Origin: Flintibacter muris
GTDB taxonomy: Bacteria > Bacillota > Clostridia > Oscillospirales > Oscillospiraceae
Direction of reading: 5' to 3'
Assembly: GCF_943192995.1 (NCBI RefSeq)
Contig: NZ_CALPCP010000006.1
Location: forward strand, 96,261-160,260
DNA: 64,000 bases
In this document: positions 57,430-64,000 of the stretch, one piece after another
Position numbering within the stretch: position 1 is the stretch's first letter
Layout of the letters: every line of letters starts with the position of its first letter
Made by a program: the position numbers and the translations under genes
Notes under the pieces: generated by a model
Seen by the model: the letters and a program-made list of their open reading frames with translations, nothing else
Told to the model about the DNA's origin: nothing
The model's database searches: none

Positions 57430-58494
57430 ATGCTTTATATCATCATAGCGGTTCTGATTTTTGGTCTTCTTGTGGCCACCCATGAGTTGGGGCACTTTGC
57501 CGCGGCCAAGGCGCTGGGGGTAAAGGTGAACGAATTTTCCGTGGGTATGGGCCCCGCCCTGTTCAAGCGGCAGGGGGAGGAGACCCTTTACAGCCTGCGG
57601 GCCCTGCCCATAGGCGGCTTCTGCGCCATGGAGGGGGAGGACGACGACTCCGCCGACCCCCGGTCCTTTGGCCGGGCCTCCTGGTGGAGAAAAGTTATCA
57701 TTCTCTGCGCCGGGGCTTTTATGAATTTTGTCACCGGACTGATTATCATTGCTATTCTCTATGCCCCCGCCGCCGGCTTCCGGGTGGAGGTATACGGCGG
57801 GCCCATTGAGAGCTACGGTACGGAGAACTGCGGCCTGCTGGCCGGGGACCGGTTTTTGTCGGTGGACGGCCACAAGGTGCTGGTTTACGGCAACGCCCGG
57901 TTCTACCTGGACCGGGCGGGAGAGACCCTGGACTTTGTGGTGGAACGGGACGGCCGGCGGGTGGTGCTGGAGAATGTCCACCTGCCCTATCAGGAGCGTG
58001 TGGATGAAAACGGCAATTTCACCCGCCTGCGGGGGCTGTCCATGGCGGTGACGGCGGAGCCCACCAACTTTTTCGGCAAGCTGCTCTACGCCTGGAATAC
58101 GGCCATTGACTTTGTGCGAACCGTGTGGATCAGCCTGGGTGACCTGGTCACCGGGGCGGTGGGCCTGCGGGACCTGTCCGGGCCGGTGGGCATTGTGGAT
58201 ATGATGGGCGAGGTGGGCAGCCAGTCCCCAACCCTCTTCGATGCGGCCTGGAATTTAGGCTATCTGGCCGCCCTCATTGCCGTCAACCTGGCGGTGATGA
58301 ACCTGCTCCCCCTGCCCGCCCTGGACGGGGGCCGGGTGTTCTTTCTGCTGCTCAACGGCCTGTTCTATGGGCTGTTCCGGAAGAAAATCGATTCCCGTTA
58401 CGAGGGCTATGTCCACCTTGTGGGGCTGGCCGCCCTCATGTGCCTGATGCTGATGGTCACCCTCAGCGATGTGGGCAAGCTGTTCGGGCGCTGA
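57430..58494 (+). CDS. rseP: Site-2 intramembrane metalloprotease RseP
   Basis: 354 aa. Zinc motif HELGHF at residues 18-23 within the first helix, PDZ domain about 120-210, C-terminal membrane zinc ligand in NLLPLPALDGGRV. Cleaves membrane anti-sigma factors and signal-peptide remnants. The ATG at 57430 follows TTTTGGAGG. Part of the isoprenoid/lipid cluster; dxr, which normally precedes it, is absent. Confidence 0.94.
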   Translation: MLYIIIAVLIFGLLVATHELGHFAAAKALGVKVNEFSVGMGPALFKRQGEETLYSLRALPIGGFCAMEGEDDDSADPRSFGRASWWRKVIILCAGAFMNFVTGLIIIAILYAPAAGFRVEVYGGPIESYGTENCGLLAGDRFLSVDGHKVLVYGNARFYLDRAGETLDFVVERDGRRVVLENVHLPYQERVDENGNFTRLRGLSMAVTAEPTNFFGKLLYAWNTAIDFVRTVWISLGDLVTGAVGLRDLSGPVGIVDMMGEVGSQSPTLFDAAWNLGYLAALIAVNLAVMNLLPLPALDGGRVFFLLLNGLFYGLFRKKIDSRYEGYVHLVGLAALMCLMLMVTLSDVGKLFGR

Positions 58495-58510
58495 ATGAGA
58501 GGCAGGGAAG

Positions 58511-59551
58511 ATGATGACAAAACAAATCAACGTGGGCGGCGTCCTGATTGGCGGGGGCGCGCCCATTACCATCCAGTCCATGACCAACACCCCCACCCAG
58601 AACAGGGCAGCCACCCTGGACCAGATCAAAAAGCTGGCCGCCGCCGGATGTGAGATCGTCCGGGTGACGGTGCCCGATATGGAGGCCGTCCGGGCCCTGG
58701 GGAAGATCAAAGAGAGCAGCCCCATACCTGTGGTGGCGGACATCCATTTTGACTATAAGCTGGCCCTGGAGGCGGTGGCCGCCGGGGCGGACAAGGTGCG
58801 TATCAACCCGGGCAATATCGGGGGAGAGGACCGGGTGAAGGCGGTGGCCGGGGCATGCCGTTTACATAACGTTCCAATCCGTATCGGCGTAAACGGCGGC
58901 TCTCTGGAGAAGCCGATTCTGGAAAAATACGGGAAAATTTGCCCCGAAGGGATGGTGGAATCCGCCTTCGGCCACATCCGACTGCTGAACAAATTTGACT
59001 TTGACAATATCTGTGTGTCGTTGAAGTCCTCCAGTGTGCCCGTTACTATGAGGGCCTGTCAGCTGATGAGCCAGACAAGTGATTATCCTTTACACATTGG
59101 GGTCACCGAGGCGGGCACCGTGCGCATGGGGACCCTCAAATCCGCCGTGGGTATTGGAGGCCTGCTGGCCCTGGGGATTGGGGATACCATCCGGGTGTCC
59201 CTGTCCGCCGACCCGGTGGAGGAGGTGTATGCCGCACGGGAAATTCTCAAGGCCGCCGGGGTGCGGCGGGAGGGCCCGGAGCTGGTGTCCTGCCCCACCT
59301 GCGGCAGAACAAAAATTGACCTGATCGCCCTGGCCAATGAGGTGGAGGAGCGGCTGAAAGCTGTGGATAAGCCCATTACCGTGGCCGTTATGGGCTGCGC
59401 CGTCAACGGCCCCGGAGAGGCCGCCGCCGCCGACTGCGGTATCGCCGGAGGTACCGGCGAAGGCCTGCTGTTCCAAAAGGGAAAAATCATCAAAAAAGTC
59501 CCCCAGGACCTGCTGGTGGATGAGCTGTTTAAGCTGATTGAGACGCTGTGA
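58511..59551 (+). CDS. ispG: 4-hydroxy-3-methylbut-2-enyl-diphosphate synthase (IspG/GcpE)
   Basis: 346 aa, short bacterial form. Sixth step enzyme of the MEP pathway, reducing MEcPP with a [4Fe-4S] cluster. PITIQSMTNTPTQN, VADIHFDYKLAL, RINPGNIG, and cluster Cys in CPTCGRTKID and MGCAVNGPGE. The start has a second ATG one codon later. The pathway's dxr is missing from its usual place nearby, so it must be elsewhere. Confidence 0.96.
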   Translation: MMTKQINVGGVLIGGGAPITIQSMTNTPTQNRAATLDQIKKLAAAGCEIVRVTVPDMEAVRALGKIKESSPIPVVADIHFDYKLALEAVAAGADKVRINPGNIGGEDRVKAVAGACRLHNVPIRIGVNGGSLEKPILEKYGKICPEGMVESAFGHIRLLNKFDFDNICVSLKSSSVPVTMRACQLMSQTSDYPLHIGVTEAGTVRMGTLKSAVGIGGLLALGIGDTIRVSLSADPVEEVYAAREILKAAGVRREGPELVSCPTCGRTKIDLIALANEVEERLKAVDKPITVAVMGCAVNGPGEAAAADCGIAGGTGEGLLFQKGKIIKKVPQDLLVDELFKLIETL

Positions 59552-59576
59552 AAAGGCTCCTTTCAAAAGGAGGCTT
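59551..59576 (+). other. Short hairpin between ispG and polC
   Basis: AAGGCTCCTTT-C-AAAAGGAGGCTT, family C style, no T-run. Confidence 0.45.
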
Positions 59577-59613
59577 GCCGCTTGTGTGGGCAGAACGAGA
59601 GGAGACCGATTGA

Positions 59614-62600
59614 ATGTCCCAGAAGATACCAATTTTGCAGATGTTTGCCGCCCTGCGCCAGTGGACTGAGCTGTCCAACGGGGTGGAGGGCTGGCTGATT
59701 GCGTCCGCCGCCATTGACAGGGCCAGCCGCAGCGCCAAGATTGTGGTGGAGGGGGCCGCTGGGGCGGGGCCAAATCTGATTGTCCAGGCGGAGGAGACCC
59801 TTTGCCGGGCTTATGGGCTGAACAGTGTGAAAATCGAAGTGCTGGAAGCGCCCGCCGCTCCGGTACCGGATGCTTCCGCCGCGCCTGAACCGGCGCCGGC
59901 CAGGGTGGAGGAGGAGCCCGACGCCTTCGCCCGCACGGAGGCCATCCGCCGGGCGGCCCTGCAAAAAAGCGCCCGTCCCGCCGCCCCAGCCCCCGCCAAG
60001 GGGAGCAAAAAGCCCCAGGGCAAGGCCATTTTTGGCAAACCAGTTACCAAAGCCCCCACCCCTATGGGGGAGCTGGAGCTGGATATGGGCATGGTGGTGG
60101 TGGAGGGAGACGTCTTCGCCATCGACAACCGGGAGCTGAAAAAGCGGGGGGCTTGGGTGGTTGCCTTCGACATGACCGACTACACCGGCTCCATCCGGGT
60201 GAACAAATTTTTCCCCGGCGAGGAGGGCAAGCCCCTGGTGGACGGCATCAGGAAGGGGATGCACATCAAGGTCCAGGGCCGGTTGAACATGGACCGGTTC
60301 TACGGCGACATGGTGCTGGAGCCGGTGGCCGTTACCACGGCTGAGAAAAAGATGAAGGAGGACACCGCCCCGGAGAAGCGGGTGGAGCTCCACCTCCATA
60401 CCACCATGTCCTCCATGGACGCCCTCACCAGCGTGGGCCCCAAGCTGGGCCCGGACAAAAACGTGGTCAAACGGGCGGAGGCCTGGGGACACCCTGCCAT
60501 TGCCATCACCGACCACGGCGTGGCCCAGTCCTTCCCGGACGCGTGGCATTCGGCGAAAAAAATCAAGATTCTGTACGGAGTGGAGGCCTATTTTATCAAC
60601 GACGTGGATGACCGGGTGGCCGTCCACGGCCAGACCGACGCCCCCTTTGAAAGCGAGATTGTCTGCTTCGATATTGAGACCACTGGCCTGAACAAAAAGT
60701 ATGAGGTTATCATTGAGATCGGCGCGGTCGTGCTGAAAAACGGGGAGATTACCGAAACTTTTAACACTTTTGTGGCTCCGGGGCGTATCCTGTCCCCGGA
60801 GATTATCCGCCTGACCGGCATTACTGACGAGATGCTGGAGGGGGCCCCCTCCCAGAAGGAGGCCCTGCGGGCCTTTTTGGACTTTGTGGGAGACCGTCCC
60901 CTGGCCGCCCATAACGCCGACTTTGACATGGGCTTTATCGCCGCCGGTTGCCGGAAGTATGGGCTGCCCTTTCATAACCCATCACTGGACAGCCTGATTC
61001 TGGCTCAGAACCTGCTGCCTGAGCTGAACAAATATAAGCTGGATATCGTGGCGGAGCACCTTCACCTGCCCGCCTTCAATCACCACCGGGCCAGCGACGA
61101 CGCGGCCACGGTGGCCTATATGCTGCCCCACTTTTTCAGGAAGCTGGAGGGGCTTGGTTTACATAACCTGTCTGAAATCAATCCCTACATGCCCAAGCTC
61201 CGGGGGAAGGGCAAGGCGAAGCGCCAGCCCAAGCACCTGATTGTGCTGGCCAAGAACCAGACCGGCCTGCGCAACCTGTACAAGCTGGTATCTTTGGCCC
61301 ATCTGGAGCACTTTAAGCGTTATCCCATTATGCCAAAGTCCCTTATCAACGAAAACCGGGAGGGGCTTATTATTGGTTCCGCCTGCGAGGCGGGGGAGCT
61401 GTTCCGGGCCCTGGCCGACGGCAAGGACTGGGAGGAGCTGAAGCGCATTGCCTCCTGGTACGACTATCTGGAGATTCAGCCCATCTGCAATAACATGTTT
61501 ATGCTCCGCAAGGGGATGGTCCGGTCGGAGGAGGAGCTGCGGGACTTCAACCGGGACATTGTCCGCTTGGGAGAGGAGCTGGGCAAGCCGGTGTGCGCCA
61601 CCGGGGACGTCCACTTTCTGGACCCGGAGGATGAAATCTACCGCCACATCCTGCTGGCCTCCAAGGGCTTTGAGGACGCCGACGAGGATCTGCCCATCTA
61701 CTTTAAGACCACCGACGAGATGTTGAAGGAGTTTGCCTATCTGGGCAAGGAGAAGGCCCGGGAGGTGGTGGTGACCAACACCAACCTGATTGCCAGCTGG
61801 TGCGATCCCATTGAGCCTCTGCCCCAGGGCCTGTTCGCCCCCAAGCTGGAGGACTCCGACGGGGAGCTGAAGCGGCTGGTCTGGGGCAAGGCCCATGACC
61901 TCTATGGGGAGAACCCACCCCAGATCGTAGTGGATCGCATTGAGGCGGAATTGGGGGACATCATCCGCTGCAAGTACGACGTGATCTACATGTCTGCCCA
62001 AAAGCTGGTGCAGAACTCCCTGGAGCACGGCTATCTGGTGGGCTCCAGGGGGTCGGTGGGGTCGTCCCTGGTGGCATTTATGTCGGGCATCACCGAGGTG
62101 AACTCCCTGCCCGCCCACTACCGCTGTCCCAACTGCAAGCATACCGATTTCGACTACGCCCAGGACCCGGACCACCCCTACGGCTGCGGGGCGGACATGC
62201 CCGACGCGGTGTGTCCCGTCTGCGGGAGCAAATACGCCAAGGATGGCTTTAACATCCCCTTTGAGACCTTCCTGGGGTTCGGCGGCGACAAGGTGCCCGA
62301 TATCGACCTGAACTTCTCTGGGGAGTACCAGTCCAACGCCCATAAATACACCTTTGAACTGTTCGGACAGACCCACGTCTTCCGGGCGGGGACCATAGGC
62401 ACAGTGGCGGAAAAGACCGCCTTCGGTTATGTGAAGAAGTACCTGGAGGAGAAGGGCAAGGTGGCCTCCAAGGCGGAGGAGAACCGGCTGGCTATCGGCT
62501 GCACGGGGGTGAAGCGGACCACCGGCCAGCACCCCGGCGGCATGGTGGTCATCCCCCAGGACAAGGAGATTTACGATTTCTGCCCCGTCCAGCACCCCGC

Positions 62601-63738
62601 CGACGACCCCAACAGCGACATTATCACCACCCATTTTGAATACCACTCCATGGAGTCCAACCTGCTCAAGCTGGACATGCTGGGTCACGATGACCCCACC
62701 ATGGTCCGTATGCTGGAGGACCTGACGGGCGTCAATGCCCGGGAAATCCCCCTGGACGACCAGGCCACCATGTCCCTGTTTACCTCCTCCAAGGAGCTGG
62801 GCTTTGAGAACGACGAGGTGCTGGGCCCCACCGGAGCGGTAGCCATCCCGGAGTTCAACACCCGGTTCACCCGGGGCGTGCTGGAGGAGACCCAGCCCAC
62901 CCAGTTCGACATGCTGCTGCGCATCTCGGGCTTCACCCACGGCACCGACGTGTGGCTGGGTAACGCCCGGGACCTGATTCTCCAGCAGAACATCCCCGTG
63001 GGCCAGTGCGTGGGCTGCCGGGACGACATCATGCTCTTTCTCATCTCCAAGGGGATGGACCCCAAGCGGTCCTTCAAAATCATGGAGGCCGTTCGAAAGG
63101 GACGGGGTCTGCCCGACGGGGCGGAGGAAGAGATGAAGGCCGCCGGAGTTCCCGACTGGTATATCGGCTCCTGCAAGAAAATCGCCTACCTGTTCCCGAA
63201 AGCCCACGCCGTGGCCTATGTGATGATGGCCTTCCGTATCGCCTGGTTTAAGGTCCACCGCCCCCTGGCCTTCTACGCCGCCTATTTTTCCATCCGGGCC
63301 AAGGCCTTTGACGAGGCATTTATGTGCCGTGGAATGGATGTGTGTCAGCAGAAGATGCGCCAGATTGTTGCCAAGGACAAGGAGGCCACCGCCGTGGAGC
63401 AGGACATGCTCACCACCCTGGAGGTGTGCTACGAGTTCTATCTCCGGGGCTTCCAGTTCGACCGGATGGACCTGTACAAGTCCCAGGCCATTCATTTCGC
63501 TGTGGACGAGGAGAAGGGCACCCTTCGGCCCCCTTTTGTCTCAGTGGCGGGACTGGGGGAGACCGCCGCCGTCTCCCTGGCTGAGCAGCGGGAGGGGAAG
63601 CAGTTTATCTCTATCGAGGAGGTCTCCGCCGCCTGCCCCAAGGTGTCCAAAACCCATATCCAGCTGCTGAAAGACGCCGGCGCCTTCGGTGACCTGCCCG
63701 AGACCAGTCAGATGGATTTGTTTTCTATGTTTGGGTAA
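59614..63738 (+). CDS. polC: DNA polymerase III, PolC type
   Basis: 1374 aa, complete. N-terminal domain and OB fold about 1-255, PHP domain start ELHLHTTMSSMDALTS near 255, inserted DEDDh exonuclease about 350-510 (VCFDIETTGLNKKYEVIIEI, AHNADFDMGF, HHRASDDAATVAY), second PHP part, then the palm with GSRGSVGSSLVAF and a zinc-like CPNCKHTDF / CPVCGSK, KVPDIDLNFSGEYQ and fingers with GQHPGGMVV. The main replicative polymerase of low-GC-type Firmicutes. Ribosome site GAGAGGAGACCG. Last gene of its cluster; a terminator follows. Confidence 0.97.
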   Translation: MSQKIPILQMFAALRQWTELSNGVEGWLIASAAIDRASRSAKIVVEGAAGAGPNLIVQAEETLCRAYGLNSVKIEVLEAPAAPVPDASAAPEPAPARVEEEPDAFARTEAIRRAALQKSARPAAPAPAKGSKKPQGKAIFGKPVTKAPTPMGELELDMGMVVVEGDVFAIDNRELKKRGAWVVAFDMTDYTGSIRVNKFFPGEEGKPLVDGIRKGMHIKVQGRLNMDRFYGDMVLEPVAVTTAEKKMKEDTAPEKRVELHLHTTMSSMDALTSVGPKLGPDKNVVKRAEAWGHPAIAITDHGVAQSFPDAWHSAKKIKILYGVEAYFINDVDDRVAVHGQTDAPFESEIVCFDIETTGLNKKYEVIIEIGAVVLKNGEITETFNTFVAPGRILSPEIIRLTGITDEMLEGAPSQKEALRAFLDFVGDRPLAAHNADFDMGFIAAGCRKYGLPFHNPSLDSLILAQNLLPELNKYKLDIVAEHLHLPAFNHHRASDDAATVAYMLPHFFRKLEGLGLHNLSEINPYMPKLRGKGKAKRQPKHLIVLAKNQTGLRNLYKLVSLAHLEHFKRYPIMPKSLINENREGLIIGSACEAGELFRALADGKDWEELKRIASWYDYLEIQPICNNMFMLRKGMVRSEEELRDFNRDIVRLGEELGKPVCATGDVHFLDPEDEIYRHILLASKGFEDADEDLPIYFKTTDEMLKEFAYLGKEKAREVVVTNTNLIASWCDPIEPLPQGLFAPKLEDSDGELKRLVWGKAHDLYGENPPQIVVDRIEAELGDIIRCKYDVIYMSAQKLVQNSLEHGYLVGSRGSVGSSLVAFMSGITEVNSLPAHYRCPNCKHTDFDYAQDPDHPYGCGADMPDAVCPVCGSKYAKDGFNIPFETFLGFGGDKVPDIDLNFSGEYQSNAHKYTFELFGQTHVFRAGTIGTVAEKTAFGYVKKYLEEKGKVASKAEENRLAIGCTGVKRTTGQHPGGMVVIPQDKEIYDFCPVQHPADDPNSDIITTHFEYHSMESNLLKLDMLGHDDPTMVRMLEDLTGVNAREIPLDDQATMSLFTSSKELGFENDEVLGPTGAVAIPEFNTRFTRGVLEETQPTQFDMLLRISGFTHGTDVWLGNARDLILQQNIPVGQCVGCRDDIMLFLISKGMDPKRSFKIMEAVRKGRGLPDGAEEEMKAAGVPDWYIGSCKKIAYLFPKAHAVAYVMMAFRIAWFKVHRPLAFYAAYFSIRAKAFDEAFMCRGMDVCQQKMRQIVAKDKEATAVEQDMLTTLEVCYEFYLRGFQFDRMDLYKSQAIHFAVDEEKGTLRPPFVSVAGLGETAAVSLAEQREGKQFISIEEVSAACPKVSKTHIQLLKDAGAFGDLPETSQMDLFSMFG

Positions 63739-63745
63739 AAACAGA

Positions 63746-63785
63746 CGGGCGGCTGTCCAATCAAGGACAGCCGCCCGGTTGTTGG
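63746..63785 (+). terminator. Terminator of polC
   Basis: CGGGCGGCTGTCC-AATCAA-GGACAGCCGCCCG; the downstream run is weak (GTTGTTGG). Confidence 0.75.
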
Positions 63786-63832
63786 AGATTAACTGAGACA
63801 GAACGCGTATCTGCCTGCCCCGTTTTTTGAGT

Positions 63833-64000
63833 TCAGTTCGGCAGGTCGTGCCACTGGCCGTCTTTTGGGTCTAAATATCTTCCATTCTGAACCAAAACCG
63901 TTCTGGAATCTTGAACTCCAAATTCAGAAGCTGTACCAATAGATAAAAAGGTGCTATAATGAGGGTATGATACAGAAAAATGAGAGACGCAGGTATGCGA
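63833..64000 (-). CDS. Open frame running off the window end (partial)
   Basis: Minus-strand frame open from the right edge to TGA at 63833-63835. The last part reads protein-like (VLVQNGRYLDPKDGQWHDLP). AT-rich compared with polC. A plus-strand TGCTATAAT (63952-63960) and ATG at 63967 conflict with it, so it may be a fragment. Family unknown. Confidence 0.3.
   Translation of the reverse strand, partial: SHTCVSHFSVSYPHYSTFLSIGTASEFGVQDSRTVLVQNGRYLDPKDGQWHDLPN
63952..63969 (+). promoter_or_regulatory. Possible promoter and start codon at the window edge
   Basis: TGCTATAAT followed six bases later by ATG (frame MIQKNERRRYA to the edge). The spacing would need leaderless translation or a later start. 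Confidence 0.3.

Noticed and set aside
1..64000. tRNA or rRNA genes
   Set aside because: No cloverleaf with a terminal GTTCRANNC-type arm or rRNA sequence was seen in the intergenic spaces; a covariance search would be decisive.

Overview
The window is a GC-rich stretch of a Gram-positive, spore-forming, strictly anaerobic chromosome. The best fit from the sequence alone is a gut Clostridia member of the Oscillospiraceae type (Flavonifractor/Lawsonibacter/Pseudoflavonifractor-like). Reasons: a trimeric [FeFe]-hydrogenase, NfnAB, a complete Rnf operon in the clostridial order C-D-G-E-A-B, Rex, the sporulation pair spoIIGA-sigE, a PolC-type polymerase, and mostly AGGAGG ribosome sites with consensus sigma-A promoters. 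No tRNA, rRNA, CRISPR array or intact transposase gene was seen.

Layout. 1-2.7 kb: end of glnS, an Ogt-type repair protein, a LysR regulator and an unknown gene. 2.8-7 kb: hydABC hydrogenase operon. 7-12.8 kb: aminotransferase, a stand-alone PTS enzyme I N-terminal half, RidA, a hybrid PAS histidine kinase and a YhcH/YiaL protein. 12.8-15.6 kb: BlaI/M56 sensor pair with a clear promoter and two matching operators. 15.8-19 kb: TAXI-type TRAP transporter. 19-25.4 kb: rmlA, asparaginase, a membrane-anchored 5'-nucleotidase family protein and nfnAB. 25.4-29.7 kb: AAA ATPase, then a minus-strand operon mrnC-SMI1-rqcH-uma2. 29.9-36 kb: comEC, holA, rnmV, spoIIGA-sigE and a 51-aa minus-strand gene. 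36-38.5 kb: an internally deleted uma2 copy, rex, an SLH protein and a Cys-rich miniprotein. 38.6-43.7 kb: rnfCDGEAB. 43.8-49.5 kb: rodA, tsaE-tsaB-upp, and an Lsa-like ABC-F gene behind an attenuator leader. 49.6-50.1 kb: a decayed type III toxin-antitoxin locus. 50.1-53.3 kb: YbaK-like protein, thioesterase, LysM-GH18 and an amidase. 53.5-63.7 kb: pyrH-frr-uppS-cdsA-rseP-ispG-polC, with dxr absent from its usual place.

How it works together. Three energy-coupling complexes (HydABC, NfnAB, Rnf) and the NADH sensor Rex lie within 41 kb, which suggests a metabolism balanced by H2, NAD(P)H, ferredoxin and ion-gradient exchange. Sporulation genes (spoIIGA-sigE, an SleL-like hydrolase) sit with envelope and lipid-carrier genes (rodA, uppS, cdsA, rseP, ispG).

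The most interesting accessory signals are the type III toxin-antitoxin remnant (49.6-50.1 kb), the leader-peptide/terminator arrangement before the ABC-F gene (47.3-47.6 kb), the EI half-protein, the paired BlaI-type operators, and three families of dispersed intergenic repeats that mark most of the disrupted or rearranged spots.
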